64,000 bases of DNA from UKL13-2 sp038206765 (GCA_038206765.1 JBBRAM010000016.1:15164-79163), one strand, 5' to 3'. Shown: positions 36,050-45,753, counted from the first letter of the stretch. Notes: a model not told the origin generated them from the sequence alone. Made by a program: numbers and translations.

Positions 36050-36777
36050 GCTGTCGCTTTCTGTTCAATTAATGATAGTTCGTGGTTTATTTGTTGAAGC
36101 GTTGCGATTGGATCGTTCGCACCCGTAATGCTTCGACCAATCACCAAGTAACTGGCCCCCATTTTGATGGCATCAGCAGGTGAAGCGATGCGCGATTGAT
36201 CACCTGCCGCGTCACCGGCCAAGCGAATTCCGGGCGTGATGCGTAAAAATTCTTTGCGCTTCCATTTGAATATATCAAGGTCTTGTGCCGAGCAAACGAC
36301 ACCGTCTAAATGCGCGTTGTAGGCCAATTCTCCAAAAAAACCAACCGCTGCTTTTAAATCACCCTCGAAGCCAAAACCCATCTTATTAAAATCTTCCTGC
36401 GAAACGCTGGTCAGAACAGTGACGCCTATCAACAACGATTTTTTGCCATCCACTACATTCACCGAGTCCACTGCCTCCCGAGCCGCTGCAATCATTTTCT
36501 CCCCACCTGAAGCATGCACATTCATCATCCAAACCCCTTGACTGGCCGCCACTTTGCAAGCGCTGCCGACGGTGTTGGGTATATCGTGAAATTTCAAATC
36601 GAGAAAGATATCAAAACCTTGTTTCATCAATGCGTCAACGATTTGCGGACCCGCCGCTGTGTGAAGCTCCTTGCCCACTTTCAGACGGCATAGCGCCGGA
36701 TCAAGCCGTGAAGCCAGCGCCAATGCGGCGGCAGCGCTGTCGAAATCGAGGGCAACGATAATGGGTTTGTCAGTCAT
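36046..36777 (-). CDS. pyrF: Orotidine-5'-phosphate decarboxylase
   Basis: 243 residues from MTDKPIIVALDF at 36777; an ATG seven codons upstream (36798) is also possible, and neither has a strong ribosome-binding site. The lysine-aspartate catalytic array DLKFHDIPNTV is present, as are LKVGKELHTAAG and the phosphate loop ASYLVIGRSITGANDP. It makes UMP, the last step of de novo pyrimidine synthesis. It overlaps ugd. Confidence 0.96.
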   Translation of the reverse strand: MTDKPIIVALDFDSAAAALALASRLDPALCRLKVGKELHTAAGPQIVDALMKQGFDIFLDLKFHDIPNTVGSACKVAASQGVWMMNVHASGGEKMIAAAREAVDSVNVVDGKKSLLIGVTVLTSVSQEDFNKMGFGFEGDLKAAVGFFGELAYNAHLDGVVCSAQDLDIFKWKRKEFLRITPGIRLAGDAAGDQSRIASPADAIKMGASYLVIGRSITGANDPIATLQQINHELSLIEQKATA

Positions 36778-36965
36778 TTTTTTGTTTTCCATGTTCATTG
36801 AAACGAGTGTGACAAGGGAGCGGTGAAATGAAACACGGCGGGGTGAGGAACGAGGGTGGAGCGATGGTGAGGAAACGATAAATCTGCCACTGGTGATATC
36901 TGAGGATGAACAATGAGTTTCTCACGTTCAGTCTTCCTCACCAGCGAGGCTGCCTCAATAATCAA

Positions 36966-38258
36966 TCACCCCTCCACATGCGACCTTGCCAAATGTCGCT
37001 CCGGTGAATCATATTCTGCCGTCCGACGAGGCGGGAAAGTCTCCCAGCCACCGCATGCCGGGCAGTGCCAATAAAATTGTTTTGCTTTGAAGCCACATTG
37101 CTTGCACAAATAAACAGCCAACCGGCTGGAGTGTGAGTGTACAAGCGCCTTCAGCATAGTCAGATCTCTTTTTCGGTCGTCGGGCGCTGCCAAAATTTGC
37201 GCTTCAAGCAAACGATCCAATCCTACCAGCGTGGGGTTGGTGCGCAGGTCTTCTTTGACTAATTCGTAGGCAGCCTGTGGGCCAGCACTGGCCATCGTCG
37301 CAGTAAAAATCGCGTTGAGCAAATCAAGCGCTGCAAATTGGCGTTGCAGCTCACGCAAATGTGCCAGCCCTTCTGCGCCGCGGCCTAATATTTCGTAACT
37401 TGCCAATAATTTTTCGGCCATTAAACCAAGGTAGGTTGGGTCCTGCGCTTCGATTTTTTGCCATTCAGCAATGGCGGCTTCATGTTGCCCTGCCGCTTGC
37501 AACCATTCGCCACGCATTAGGTGAACACGCACGCATTGCGGGTCTGTGTTGAGTGCAGCAATGAGCGCTTGCTCAGCGAGTGCGGATTTTTGCGATTGAC
37601 TTTCGGCATGGTTGTTATCGAATGTTTTACCATAGGTATCGGCGGCCAGCTCGCAGTAATACTGCGCAATTTCTTTCATCATTGCTTTGCGATGGCGCAA
37701 CCCCGCGGCATCGCCGGAAAGCCCCGCAGTGAGCTGCTCGGCAATATCAATCGCTTTTTGCCAATCGTTTTCTTGCACATAAATATCAAGCAGGAGCTTT
37801 AGTGTTTGCGCCTGTTGTGCAGCTGTTCCGGAACCCTTCATACCAATATCAGAAAGTATCTTTTCGGCGTAATCGAGCAGCCCGGATTTTTGATAATCCA
37901 TCGACAACTCGATCAAGGCCGCCACCCGTTGCTCGGCATTAATATCGCTGCGCTCGGAAAGCGATTGATGCACACGGATCGAGCGATCCACCTCACCGCG
38001 CCGCCGGAACAGGCTACCCAATGCAAACTGTAGCTCGATCGCTTCCGGGTTCGCATTGGTTGCCTCGATAAAGGCCTCTATCGCTTTATCTTGCTGTTCG
38101 TTTAGCAGAAAATTAAGTCCGCGAAAATAAGACTGCGGTAGCATTTTCGATTCACGCAAAAGCTGGCGAACATCAAAACGCGCCGCTATCCAGCCCGCTG
38201 CAAAAAACGCGAGCGCACCCAGCAGCAGCCATGGCCCCCATCCCCAATCTAGTGGCAT
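36966..38258 (-). CDS. lapB: LapB (YciM): TPR + rubredoxin-like LPS assembly regulator
   Basis: 430 residues. One N-terminal transmembrane helix (about 8-25), about nine TPR-like helical repeats, and a C-terminal rubredoxin-like metal knuckle with CKQCGF and HCPACGGWETF. The conserved LNFLLNEQQDKAIEAF is the LapB start signature. In E. coli LapB with LapA controls FtsH-mediated turnover of LpxC and so LPS synthesis. It follows lapA after 37 bp. Confidence 0.96.
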   Translation of the reverse strand: MPLDWGWGPWLLLGALAFFAAGWIAARFDVRQLLRESKMLPQSYFRGLNFLLNEQQDKAIEAFIEATNANPEAIELQFALGSLFRRRGEVDRSIRVHQSLSERSDINAEQRVAALIELSMDYQKSGLLDYAEKILSDIGMKGSGTAAQQAQTLKLLLDIYVQENDWQKAIDIAEQLTAGLSGDAAGLRHRKAMMKEIAQYYCELAADTYGKTFDNNHAESQSQKSALAEQALIAALNTDPQCVRVHLMRGEWLQAAGQHEAAIAEWQKIEAQDPTYLGLMAEKLLASYEILGRGAEGLAHLRELQRQFAALDLLNAIFTATMASAGPQAAYELVKEDLRTNPTLVGLDRLLEAQILAAPDDRKRDLTMLKALVHSHSSRLAVYLCKQCGFKAKQFYWHCPACGGWETFPPRRTAEYDSPERHLARSHVEG

Positions 38259-38295
38259 ATTTTCGCCACCGGTTGATTCTGCGCCAGAGGCGTTA

Positions 38296-38649
38296 TCACG
38301 ATGTTGGATTCATTGATTGTTGTGCCGCCGGAGGCACTGCGTTGGCACTCGCATTGGTTATATTGTTATTCGCTAGCGGCGGCAGATGCTCGACATCCTC
38401 GCGGGTTTTGTGTTGCAGTGCGCGGTTAAGCTTTCGTACTTCGCGTTTGAGGCGAAAAATAGTTAGCAACGACGCTAACAATCCCAGCAGCAAACCGCCA
38501 CCAAAGAAGGCTAGCACAATGAGCGCAAGTGGCGCGGTGACGCTGGAGTCAAGGTAGCCGCGTAGCGTGACCGAATCGACGTTTTTTACAGCAAACCAGA
38601 GCAGCAAAACGACAATCACTGCGCGCAAAAACCAGATCAAAATTCGCAT
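38296..38649 (-). CDS. lapA: LapA (DUF1049) inner-membrane protein
   Basis: 117 residues with two hydrophobic helices (about 4-22 and 40-63) and the LapA-type loop FAVKNVDSVTLRGYLD, followed by the basic coiled-coil LKREVRKLNRAL and a variable tail. It is the membrane partner of LapB. It lies between the ihfB terminator and lapB, so lapA-lapB probably have their own promoter in the 224-bp gap upstream. Confidence 0.92.
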   Translation of the reverse strand: MRILIWFLRAVIVVLLLWFAVKNVDSVTLRGYLDSSVTAPLALIVLAFFGGGLLLGLLASLLTIFRLKREVRKLNRALQHKTREDVEHLPPLANNNITNASANAVPPAAQQSMNPTS

Positions 38650-38811
38650 GTCAAATTATCCGCAGTTGCGTAGGAAAAATATGGAATCGAGGCAAGCTAG
38701 ATGCATCCTCTATTGTAATGGCAGTCTTGCCCGTGATGCGGCAAACGAATTTTCCTTGGCAATTCATCGAGCGATTTTTAAACTGTAAATAAGGTGAACA
38801 AATTTCGAACG

Positions 38812-38843
38812 AAAAAAAGCCAGAGGTGTTGCCACATCTGGCT
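38812..38843 (-). terminator. Intrinsic terminator after ihfB
   Basis: An 11-bp stem (38818-38828 with 38833-38843, one internal mismatch) with TTGC loop. Seven consecutive T follow on the minus strand, so it ends the ihfB transcript. Confidence 0.88.
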
Positions 38844-38873
38844 GTCCTAGCGCAATTTTGTGCGCTTGTAGTG

Positions 38874-39215
38874 TCAGTCACCAGAGGCTCGCAACGGCTG
38901 TTTAGGCGGTGATACCAGCACATCGTCTTCAAACACCAACGAGTCAACACGTTCGCGCAATTCTTTACCCGCCTTAAAATGAGGCACATATTTTTTGGGA
39001 ACCTGCACTTTTTCGCCGGTCTTGGGGTTACGCCCCGTGCGCGGAGGCCGATAGTTTAAGCCGAAGCTGCCAAAGCCGCGAATTTCGATGCGATCACCTT
39101 GAGCTAGCGTATGCGACATCGCATCCAGCATGGTTTTTACCGCGAGCTCAGCGTCCTTCGGTGCCAATTGGCTGTGGCGCGCCGACAAGATTTCGATCAG
39201 CTCGGACTTCGTCAT
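38874..39215 (-). CDS. ihfB: Integration host factor subunit beta
   Basis: 113 residues from MTKSELIEILSARH at 39215; an ATG six codons upstream (39233) is possible. DNABII signatures: IEIRGFGSFGLNYRPPRTGR and NPKTGEKVQVPKKYVPHFKA, with the minor-groove proline arm. The C-terminus is about 15 residues longer than in E. coli (ending PPKQPLRASGD). With IhfA it bends DNA at specific sites. It follows rpsA, as in most proteobacteria, but after a strong terminator. Confidence 0.95.
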   Translation of the reverse strand: MTKSELIEILSARHSQLAPKDAELAVKTMLDAMSHTLAQGDRIEIRGFGSFGLNYRPPRTGRNPKTGEKVQVPKKYVPHFKAGKELRERVDSLVFEDDVLVSPPKQPLRASGD

Positions 39216-39401
39216 GGATTTCAAGTGGGACATCCAGTATTCAGATAATGGCGGGGTTTCACCAGAACAATCGTCATTCGCCAGCGGCTGAAAAATATCA
39301 TTTGAAAAGATAGGATTGTTGCCAATCCTTGCCGTTCAAATTTCTATACTCATTTTTTCGCAGCCACCGCGAATGCGATTTCTTTTTCTACCTAAGTGCA
39401 A

Positions 39402-39443
39402 AATAAAAACTGCAGCGCAGATGACGCCAAGGCAGTTTTTATT
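39402..39443 (-). terminator. Intrinsic terminator overlapping the rpsA stop
   Basis: AATAAAAACTGC (39402-39413) pairs perfectly with 39432-39443 around an 18-nt loop. The right arm includes the rpsA stop codon, and a T-run follows on the minus strand. Confidence 0.85.
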
Positions 39444-41166
39444 CGCCCTGTTTGAGCTTTGCCTTCAGTAGCGCGCCTAAGTTGGTTGTACCGGCATTGT
39501 TCGGCGAATCATCAACCATTTTCTTCATGGCATCTTTTTCGTCAGCTGAATCTTTTGCCTTGATTGACAAATTGATCGAACGTGTTTTGCGATCAACGTT
39601 GACAATCACCGCTTCGATTTCATCGCCTTCTTTCAGGTGGGTGCGGATATCTTCCACACGTTCACGTGAAATTTCCGAGGCGCGCAGATAGCCTTCAATC
39701 TCGCCAGACAGCGCAATGGTTGCACCTTTGGCATCAATTGCTTTAACGGTACCCTTGACCAAAGCACCTTTGTCGTTAATACCGACATAGTTATTGAAAG
39801 GATCATCGTCCATTTGCTTTAAGCCGAGTGAGATACGCTCACGCTCAACGTCAATAGCCAAGACAACCGCCTCAAGCTCGTCACCTTTCTTGAAATTCTT
39901 GACGGCTTCTTCACCGGGAAGATTCCAAGACAAATCAGACAAATGCACCAAACCATCGATGTTGCCTGGCAAGCCAATAAACACACCAAAGTCGGTAATA
40001 GATTTAATAATGCCTTTAACGCGCTCGCCCTTCTTCTGCGACATCGAGAACTCGTCCCACGGGTTCGGCTTGCACTGCTTCATGCCGAGCGAAATACGAC
40101 GACGTTCTTCATCAATTTCCAAGATCATGACTTCAACTTCGTCGCCCAACGAAACGACTTTGGCTGGGTGTACATTCTTGTTAGTCCAATCCATTTCGGA
40201 AACGTGCACCAGACCTTCGATACCGGCTTCGATCTCAATGAATGAGCCGTAGTCGGTCAGGTTGGTTACTTTGCCGAACAGACGCGTTCCTTGTGGGTAG
40301 CGACGTGCCAAGCCCATCCAAGGATCGTCGCCCAATTGCTTCATGCCGAGTGAGACGCGGTTTTTCTCTTGATCAAACTTCAAGATTTTTGCTTCAACTT
40401 CGTCGCCAACTGTCAACACTTCAGATGGGTGCTTTACGCGACGCCATGCCAAATCGGTGATGTGCAGCAAACCATCGATACCGCCCAAATCAACGAACGC
40501 GCCGTAGTCTGTGATGTTCTTAACAACGCCCTTAACGATGGAGCCTTCTTTCAATGTTTGCATCAATGCGGCACGGTCTGCACCGGCGGATGCTTCCATC
40601 ACCGCACGACGTGAGACAACCACGTTGTTGCGCTTTTTATCGAGCTTAATAACTTTGAATTCGAGTTCTTTACCTTCAAAAGCGGAGGTATCTTTGATCG
40701 GGCGGGTATCAACCAATGAGCCCGGCAAGAAGGCACGAATGCCATTGACCATCACTGTCAAGCCGCCTTTTACTTTGCCCGAAACCATACCGGTGATGAT
40801 CGTGCCCTTGTCGAGCGCAACATCAAGATCGTGCCATGCGGAGAGCTTTTTCGCTCGATCACGCGATAGTTTTGTAGCACCGTAGCCATCGTCGATTTGC
40901 TCAATCGCTACAGTGACGAAATCGCCAACTTTAACTTCAAGCTCGCCTTTATCGTTTTTGAATTCTTCGACGGGAATGACGGACTCAGATTTGAGGCCGG
41001 CGTTTACAACGACGATATTTTGGTCAACGGACACAACTTCGGCGGTAATCATTTCGCCAACCCGCATCTCTTGGCGGGTTTCGCTTTCTTCAAATAAAGC
41101 AGCGAATGAATCTATCGGGTGCATGGTTTTGATTGCAGAAGCTACTGCGGTTTGGGTTGCGGACAT
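39439..41166 (-). CDS. rpsA: 30S ribosomal protein S1
   Basis: 575 residues from MSATQTAVAS at 41166, the start that fits betaproteobacterial S1 proteins; the frame is open to 41208. Six S1 RNA-binding repeats are visible; the later ones share the pattern KG-x-V-x-x-I-x-D-x-G-x-F-V and end in R-x-SLG-K. S1 binds mRNA leaders on the small ribosomal subunit. No strong Shine-Dalgarno is present, as usual for rpsA. It follows cmk by 205 bp and ends in an intrinsic terminator. Confidence 0.97.
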   Translation of the reverse strand: MSATQTAVASAIKTMHPIDSFAALFEESETRQEMRVGEMITAEVVSVDQNIVVVNAGLKSESVIPVEEFKNDKGELEVKVGDFVTVAIEQIDDGYGATKLSRDRAKKLSAWHDLDVALDKGTIITGMVSGKVKGGLTVMVNGIRAFLPGSLVDTRPIKDTSAFEGKELEFKVIKLDKKRNNVVVSRRAVMEASAGADRAALMQTLKEGSIVKGVVKNITDYGAFVDLGGIDGLLHITDLAWRRVKHPSEVLTVGDEVEAKILKFDQEKNRVSLGMKQLGDDPWMGLARRYPQGTRLFGKVTNLTDYGSFIEIEAGIEGLVHVSEMDWTNKNVHPAKVVSLGDEVEVMILEIDEERRRISLGMKQCKPNPWDEFSMSQKKGERVKGIIKSITDFGVFIGLPGNIDGLVHLSDLSWNLPGEEAVKNFKKGDELEAVVLAIDVERERISLGLKQMDDDPFNNYVGINDKGALVKGTVKAIDAKGATIALSGEIEGYLRASEISRERVEDIRTHLKEGDEIEAVIVNVDRKTRSINLSIKAKDSADEKDAMKKMVDDSPNNAGTTNLGALLKAKLKQGE

Positions 41167-41371
41167 AAGAAAGAAAACACTTTCGGGAGGGTTAATGTCT
41201 TCTACCATTTAGTAACAAGGTAGAACACGTTGTGCAGATTATGCAAAACCGGTATTTCATGTGAAACCCGGCACGAAACAACATTAAAACACGCTACATG
41301 AGATTCCCACAAAATTGCAAAAAACACTTTGCAATCAGACATCTACTTGAATATTTATAGCCAAATTACGG

Positions 41372-42082
41372 TTAAAAAGCGCCGTTTTTATACCAGCCCA
41401 AAATTTTTTCGACTGCCATACCAGCAGAAATCTCAGTGGTATCAAGTAGTTGCGCGTCATCCTGACGCTTGAGTGGCGCAACCGGGCGATTGCTATCGCG
41501 CTCATCCCGGATGCGTAATTCACATACAACGTCATCTATTATTGCAGAGATTCCTTTTTGTTTCAACTGCTTAGTGCGTCTTTCCGCCCGCGCTTCGACG
41601 GCTGCGGTAAGAAAAACTTTAAGGACCGCATCGGGGAAAATAACGGAACCCATATCGCGCCCGTCGCATACCAAGCCAGGCGGCTCGCGAAACTGCCGTT
41701 GCCGAGCCAGCAGCGCTTCGCGAACCCTCGGGAGTGCCGCCACCACAGAGGCGTTTTGTCCTGCTGCTTCGCCGCGAATCTCATCGCTCACGTCCTCGTC
41801 AGCCAGAAAGACTTTATCGCCCTGAAAGCGGATATCGAGCTGACGGGCGATCTCGGCGATTTCTGTTTCTGCCGATAGATCGATCGCCTTCCGCGCTGCC
41901 GCCAAACCAGTTAGCCGGTATAGCGCACCTGAATCTAGGTAGTGGAAGCCTAAGGCTTCTGCCAACCGTGCGGCCACGGTGCCTTTGCCAGACGCAGTCG
42001 GGCCGTCGATGGCGATCACCGGCACATCTACGAGGTTAGCTGTGTTGTTAACAACAGCGGCTAATGGGGTGGGTAGTGTCAT
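41372..42082 (-). CDS. cmk: Cytidylate kinase
   Basis: 236 residues from MTLPTPLAAV at 42082; a TTG at 42133 is less likely. P-loop IDGPTASGKGTVAARLAEAL, GFHYLDSGALYRLTGLAA, VCDGRDMGSVIFPDAVLKVF and the LID region LRIRDERDSNRPVAPL. It phosphorylates CMP and dCMP. cmk-rpsA is a conserved pair. Upstream the usual aroA/hisC neighbours are absent and an accessory region begins. Confidence 0.96.
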   Translation of the reverse strand: MTLPTPLAAVVNNTANLVDVPVIAIDGPTASGKGTVAARLAEALGFHYLDSGALYRLTGLAAARKAIDLSAETEIAEIARQLDIRFQGDKVFLADEDVSDEIRGEAAGQNASVVAALPRVREALLARQRQFREPPGLVCDGRDMGSVIFPDAVLKVFLTAAVEARAERRTKQLKQKGISAIIDDVVCELRIRDERDSNRPVAPLKRQDDAQLLDTTEISAGMAVEKILGWYKNGAF

Positions 42083-42597
42083 GAATTCAAAAAATTTAGG
42101 GGCAGCCCTAGCCTGCAAAAATAGCCCACGCAACTAGTGATTGATAAAAAGACTGCGGCAAAACAGCCAGAAATACAGCTAGATTCACAAAGCCACAAAC
42201 AAAGCCACGAACAAAGCCACGAACAAAGCCCCGAACAAAAACATAACTTTACCAGACCATTCCGTGATGAGGGACGGACTGACACGCAATTCAATCGTGG
42301 CAACGCAAAGCGAATGGCGCAAAGCTACGGAGCACGGCGGGCGCGGTATTCCAAAATGCCATACCTACCCTCAGGCTTCCAGCGGCGGCGTTAGTTTCAG
42401 TTTTAATTTCGCCTTTTGAGCCGGTACAAATACCAAGCGTTGCTCCGTTACCCGCGTTCGCATGCGGAGACGTTGCCCTCCGCGATTTTTAGAACCCTTT
42501 GCCTCTGATGTTACGGCCGCGCTGCATTCTGAAGGTATTAACAATTCTTTTGATAGAACTACTCGTTATAGAACTGCCAGTTGCGAGGCTTTTTGGA
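42083..42597. other. Gap between cmk and the accessory island
   Basis: 515 bp with a 12-bp tandem repeat near its left side and no recognisable gene. An 85-codon frame from a GTG at 42137 spans the repeat but has no ribosome-binding site and no domain. The gap marks the break between conserved genes and the stress island. Confidence 0.45.
42188..42235. repeat. 12-bp tandem repeat, four copies
   Basis: Four units of CAAAGCCACGAA with one or two changes each, upstream of cmk. Confidence 0.9.
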
Positions 42598-43347
42598 CTA
42601 TTTCTCCCCGCGATGTTCGATAGGCTTTACCAAATTGGGAAAGGCCTTCGGATTAAAGTCAGCCCAATCCCCATCCCGCCAATGGCCATCTGCCCATTCG
42701 ATATCTGCCGCACCGGCTTTTTCCAAATCTTGAATCACGCGAAATTCATTGGTTGGATGGGTAATATGTACGGCCAGAATAATTCCGCCGTGGCGTTCTG
42801 TCGGCGCATGTGTTGACTGGCTATCTTTACCGTCCCCCATCCCGCCTAATGCTCCAGCAAGCGAGCCCGTATAGGCGGCCACGCCTGCTGCTGCCAGCGC
42901 CACAATTGGCCCGGCTGCTAGCGCAGTCGCTCCAATAACAACGCCCGCCACGGCAGCCGTTGCGGCAGCGCTTTGGACGCCGACCTTCTCGGCATGCTCG
43001 GTATTTTCGGCATTTTCGGTATTTTCGGTATTCTCGTTATTCTCGTTTTGCGTGGCTACAGGTTGGGCATGATCGACGTAGGCTGTCGGCATCCTAATAT
43101 CGCCGCTGGGCAAGCAATCTATGCGCGCTATTTCATCGTCATGACCAAACACAGACAGCCCATGCTGGCCGGGCGGGTTATTGTGAAATATAGATAAATC
43201 GTGATCATCAACGTAGAGCAGAATTTGCTGGGCAATCACGTCGGCTTGGGCTTTTGTACCAAACCTGCCCGCGATAATTCGGTCTGTCTGAAACTGCCGG
43301 CCAGCTCCAATCATAGCTTCATTCGAAGATTCAATCGTGCGTTCCAT
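42598..43347 (-). CDS. Glycine-zipper stress-type protein of unknown function
   Basis: 249 residues from the ATG at 43347, supported by GGAGGA six bases upstream. The N-terminal half contains AGRFGTKAQADVIAQQIL and VDDHDLSIFHNNPPGQHG, a pattern seen in proteins annotated as general-stress or sporulation-associated relatives. An Asn/Glu/Thr repeat linker (NENTENTENAENTEH type) lies at about 100-120. Then a hydrophobic Ala/Gly segment (about 125-175, VAGVVIGATALAAG and GVAAYTGSLAGALGGMGDG) forms a glycine zipper, and the end is a small alpha/beta part. Likely membrane-associated. It is the first gene of the accessory island and divergent from the BON lipoprotein. Confidence 0.75.
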   Translation of the reverse strand: MERTIESSNEAMIGAGRQFQTDRIIAGRFGTKAQADVIAQQILLYVDDHDLSIFHNNPPGQHGLSVFGHDDEIARIDCLPSGDIRMPTAYVDHAQPVATQNENNENTENTENAENTEHAEKVGVQSAAATAAVAGVVIGATALAAGPIVALAAAGVAAYTGSLAGALGGMGDGKDSQSTHAPTERHGGIILAVHITHPTNEFRVIQDLEKAGAADIEWADGHWRDGDWADFNPKAFPNLVKPIEHRGEK

Positions 43348-43739
43348 ATATCCTCCATTGGTTACGGAAAAATTCATATTGAAACGCACAGAAAAAACAA
43401 CCTGTAGTCATAGGGCCACAGTTGCTGTCAGCAGACAGAGGGAAAATATAGGACAGCTCGAAACGGGTCAAATCGAATCATGCCTTTTGCGGCTCTGTCG
43501 GCTCTGGCGACTCTGACGACCTCAAGGACTCTACGGTTGCGTCAATCGATATCGTCAGCGTCTTCCTACAAAGCTTCACCAAACTTGCTGACACCTAAAC
43601 CCGGACCACCGTGGAATCATGTTGTTGTGTGTTCGTGCCCCGCACAAATGACGGTTTGGATTTGAGCCGTTCACACTGCTTCACACTGCCTCATACTGCC
43701 TTAGCGCCGCAACCGACTCCACCATGAGAGGAACCTATC
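43348..43739. other. Divergent intergenic region, glycine-zipper gene / BON gene
   Basis: 392 bp holding both promoters. It contains a 10-bp tandem repeat at 43671-43700 close to the BON gene start. No gene is convincing. Confidence 0.4.
43671..43700. repeat. 10-bp tandem repeat, three copies
   Basis: TCACACTGCT, TCACACTGCC and TCATACTGCC in tandem, 40 bp before the BON lipoprotein start. Confidence 0.85.
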
Positions 43740-44228
43740 ATGAATAATTTCAAATCAATATTTTTCGTCCTTCCAATGGCGATTATTGCGCTGTTGGGCA
43801 CGGTGTCGCTTGTTGCCTGCGACAAGCAAACAGATTCCGGCAAAACCGTTGGACAAAAACTCGATAGCGCAATCGACAGGTCCAATGAAAAAGTCGCCAA
43901 TGCTAGCGCAAAAGTGGGCGCCGAAATGGATAAGGCCGGTGTCGCAGTTTCAAACGCAGCATCCTCTATATCCGCAAGCACCAGCGCCACTGCCGCAAAG
44001 GCAAGCGACATTATTTCCGATGGCGCGATAACGGCGTCAATCAACGCCGATTTGCTAAAAGACAGCGAGCTCAGCGTGTTTAAAATTGATGTCGACGTGA
44101 AGCTTGGGGTAGTGGCGTTGAATGGTTTGGCACCCAACGAAGCTGCACGCCTGCGTGGCGGGCGAATTGCGGCTTCGGTCAAAGGTGTCACGGATGTTAA
44201 AAACAATCTCGTCATTAAAAAGACTTAG
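43740..44228 (+). CDS. BON-domain lipoprotein
   Basis: 162 residues. The signal peptide ends in VACDK, a likely lipobox. A Ser/Ala/Lys-rich helical linker (about 28-95) with amphipathic repeats precedes one BON domain (about 96-160; ITASINADLLKDSELSVFKI and GVTDVKNNLVI). BON domains bind phospholipid or envelope surfaces, as in OsmY and DolP. AGAGGA lies upstream. It opens a plus-strand run that includes the YqjD-like trio. Confidence 0.88.
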   Translation: MNNFKSIFFVLPMAIIALLGTVSLVACDKQTDSGKTVGQKLDSAIDRSNEKVANASAKVGAEMDKAGVAVSNAASSISASTSATAAKASDIISDGAITASINADLLKDSELSVFKIDVDVKLGVVALNGLAPNEAARLRGGRIAASVKGVTDVKNNLVIKKT

Positions 44229-44348
44229 TCGTCGCTTCCTTTATTCCCAAACTCCATTACTCCGGCAAGTCGTAACCAACACTGAATAAATAGCTTTACT
44301 CACCCTCAGCAAAAATTTCTAACCCGATTTACATCCAAAGGAATCATC

Positions 44349-44747
44349 ATGAATGCAACCACAAACAATTTAGATCAACTCCGCGCAAAAGCCAGCAACA
44401 CAATTGGCGACGTCAAGCACGATGTAACCGCGGCTGCACAACAAATGCGCGAAACAGCATCGGATGCGGGCGATGCAATCAAAACTGATATGCAGCAGTT
44501 AATCGAGTCTGCGAAAGCATCCGGCAAAGCAGAGCTCGCGGCAGCAGCAGAGCGGTTATCGAGCTACGTCACCGCCATGACTGATTCAGCAATTGCGTTG
44601 CAACAAAAAGGCCGCGATGCGGTAAAACAAGTTGCCGATACGACCGACACCTACGTCCATGATAAGCCTTGGCAGTCTGTGGCCATCGGCGCTGGCGTGG
44701 GTGCGGCGATTGGCCTAACGATTGGCTGGCTGGCTGCACGTCGTTAA
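44349..44747 (+). CDS. DUF883 (YqjD/ElaB family) membrane protein
   Basis: 132 residues. Long helical N-terminal part (about 1-100) followed by the family C-terminus: VHDKPWQSVAIGAGVGAAIG and a glycine-zipper transmembrane helix ending GWLAARR. E. coli YqjD and ElaB are tail-anchored inner-membrane proteins that bind ribosomes in stationary phase under RpoS control. AAAGGA lies upstream. The next two genes complete a yqjDEK-like set. Confidence 0.9.
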   Translation: MNATTNNLDQLRAKASNTIGDVKHDVTAAAQQMRETASDAGDAIKTDMQQLIESAKASGKAELAAAAERLSSYVTAMTDSAIALQQKGRDAVKQVADTTDTYVHDKPWQSVAIGAGVGAAIGLTIGWLAARR

Positions 44748-44809
44748 TTTGGTTGCTGATCAAAATCGCCGCTAAAAATTCAAGCCAACCGGACAAGGAA
44801 AGCATTGCA

Positions 44810-45208
44810 ATGAACCTTATGGAACTGGGATGGCGGGCATTGATGAACGATAAGCCCTATATGAAAGGACTTATCGGTGATCTCTCAAATATGAGCAGGC
44901 TGCACATCGAGTTGTTCATTGCAGAAGCAAGAATTGAGCGGGAAAGGCTGAAACGAAAAGCAATTTTATTGTGCGCATCGTTCATAAGCATCGCCATCGC
45001 CGTGGTCTTTTTTTTGGCTGCCATTATTGCGGCCTTCTGGGATACGCCATATCGATTTATCGCGTTGTTTGGCGTACCACTACTGCTCGTCATAATCGCC
45101 GGCGTTTGTTATCGAACTGCCACGTCCGAACTACCTGATACACAGCCATTTGCGCTAAGTACGGCCGAGATTAAAAAGGATGCAGACTGGTTGATGAGTT
45201 TGCTATGA
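44810..45208 (+). CDS. YqjE-like membrane protein (phage holin family, DUF1469)
   Basis: 132 residues from the ATG at 44810 with AAGGAAAG upstream. The N-terminal amphipathic helix MSRLHIELFIAEARIERERL leads to two transmembrane helices at about 55-78 and 83-103, typical of YqjE. It follows the DUF883 gene and overlaps the next gene by ATGA (45205-45208). Proteins of this group help anchor the YqjD partner in the inner membrane; this is by analogy. Confidence 0.85.
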   Translation: MNLMELGWRALMNDKPYMKGLIGDLSNMSRLHIELFIAEARIERERLKRKAILLCASFISIAIAVVFFLAAIIAAFWDTPYRFIALFGVPLLLVIIAGVCYRTATSELPDTQPFALSTAEIKKDADWLMSLL

Positions 45209-45753
45209 CGAATTCAGACCAGTTTAATCCGTCAAGCGAGTTAAACCTTTTCCCACCCCCGCCCCCGACCAACAGCACTCTGCGCGAGCATGTTATCCCA
45301 GGTGCTCCCGGTGCCCATCGAGAAGCTATATCGAGGCAATCCGAACCACGTACACCTGCCCAAATAATCGCAGCCCTTGATGATTACCGACAAACCATCA
45401 AGTCCGGCTTTGACGAGCGCCGAATTGAGCAACGCATCAACCCGACCAATCTGAGCTCAGTTTTAATGTCAGCTTTAGGGATGGCGCAAGCCTACTTGCA
45501 GCGGTATCTGCAATCGACGCTTTCTGCTTCAGCTTCAGCTTCAGCTCCAGCTTCATCAGCACTATCCGCGCCATCTGCATCTCAGTCATTAACAAAATCG
45601 CTACTCCCGCTGTTCCAGTTTGCAGCCAGTCGTCCGCTATTGGTTGGTATTAGCGTCGGCGCGGCGATTATTATCGGACCCGCTCGGCTAGCGGGCTGGT
45701 GCGGTAAGGCAATCACCTTGTATAGGCTGGCATCGCTTGTGAAATCAGGCTAG
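45205..45753 (+). CDS. YqjK-position hypothetical protein
   Basis: 182 residues, overlapping the YqjE-like gene by four bases. A proline-rich start (FPPPPPTNS), a Ser/Ala repeat (SASASASAPASS) at about 108-125 encoded by a hexanucleotide repeat, and a hydrophobic segment near the end (LLVGISVGAAIIIG). The sequence is not clearly similar to YqjK, but order and coupling place it as the third member of a yqjDEK-like operon. Likely anchored in the inner membrane. Confidence 0.7.
   Translation: MTNSDQFNPSSELNLFPPPPPTNSTLREHVIPGAPGAHREAISRQSEPRTPAQIIAALDDYRQTIKSGFDERRIEQRINPTNLSSVLMSALGMAQAYLQRYLQSTLSASASASAPASSALSAPSASQSLTKSLLPLFQFAASRPLLVGISVGAAIIIGPARLAGWCGKAITLYRLASLVKSG

Noticed and set aside
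42137..42394. An 85-codon frame over the 12-bp repeat
   Set aside because: It needs a GTG start, has no ribosome-binding site and no domain; its Ser-His-Glu-Gln repeat simply reflects the tandem DNA repeat.
43480..43665. A 61-codon plus-strand frame in the gap before the BON gene
   Set aside because: No ribosome-binding site, no conserved feature; composition looks non-coding.
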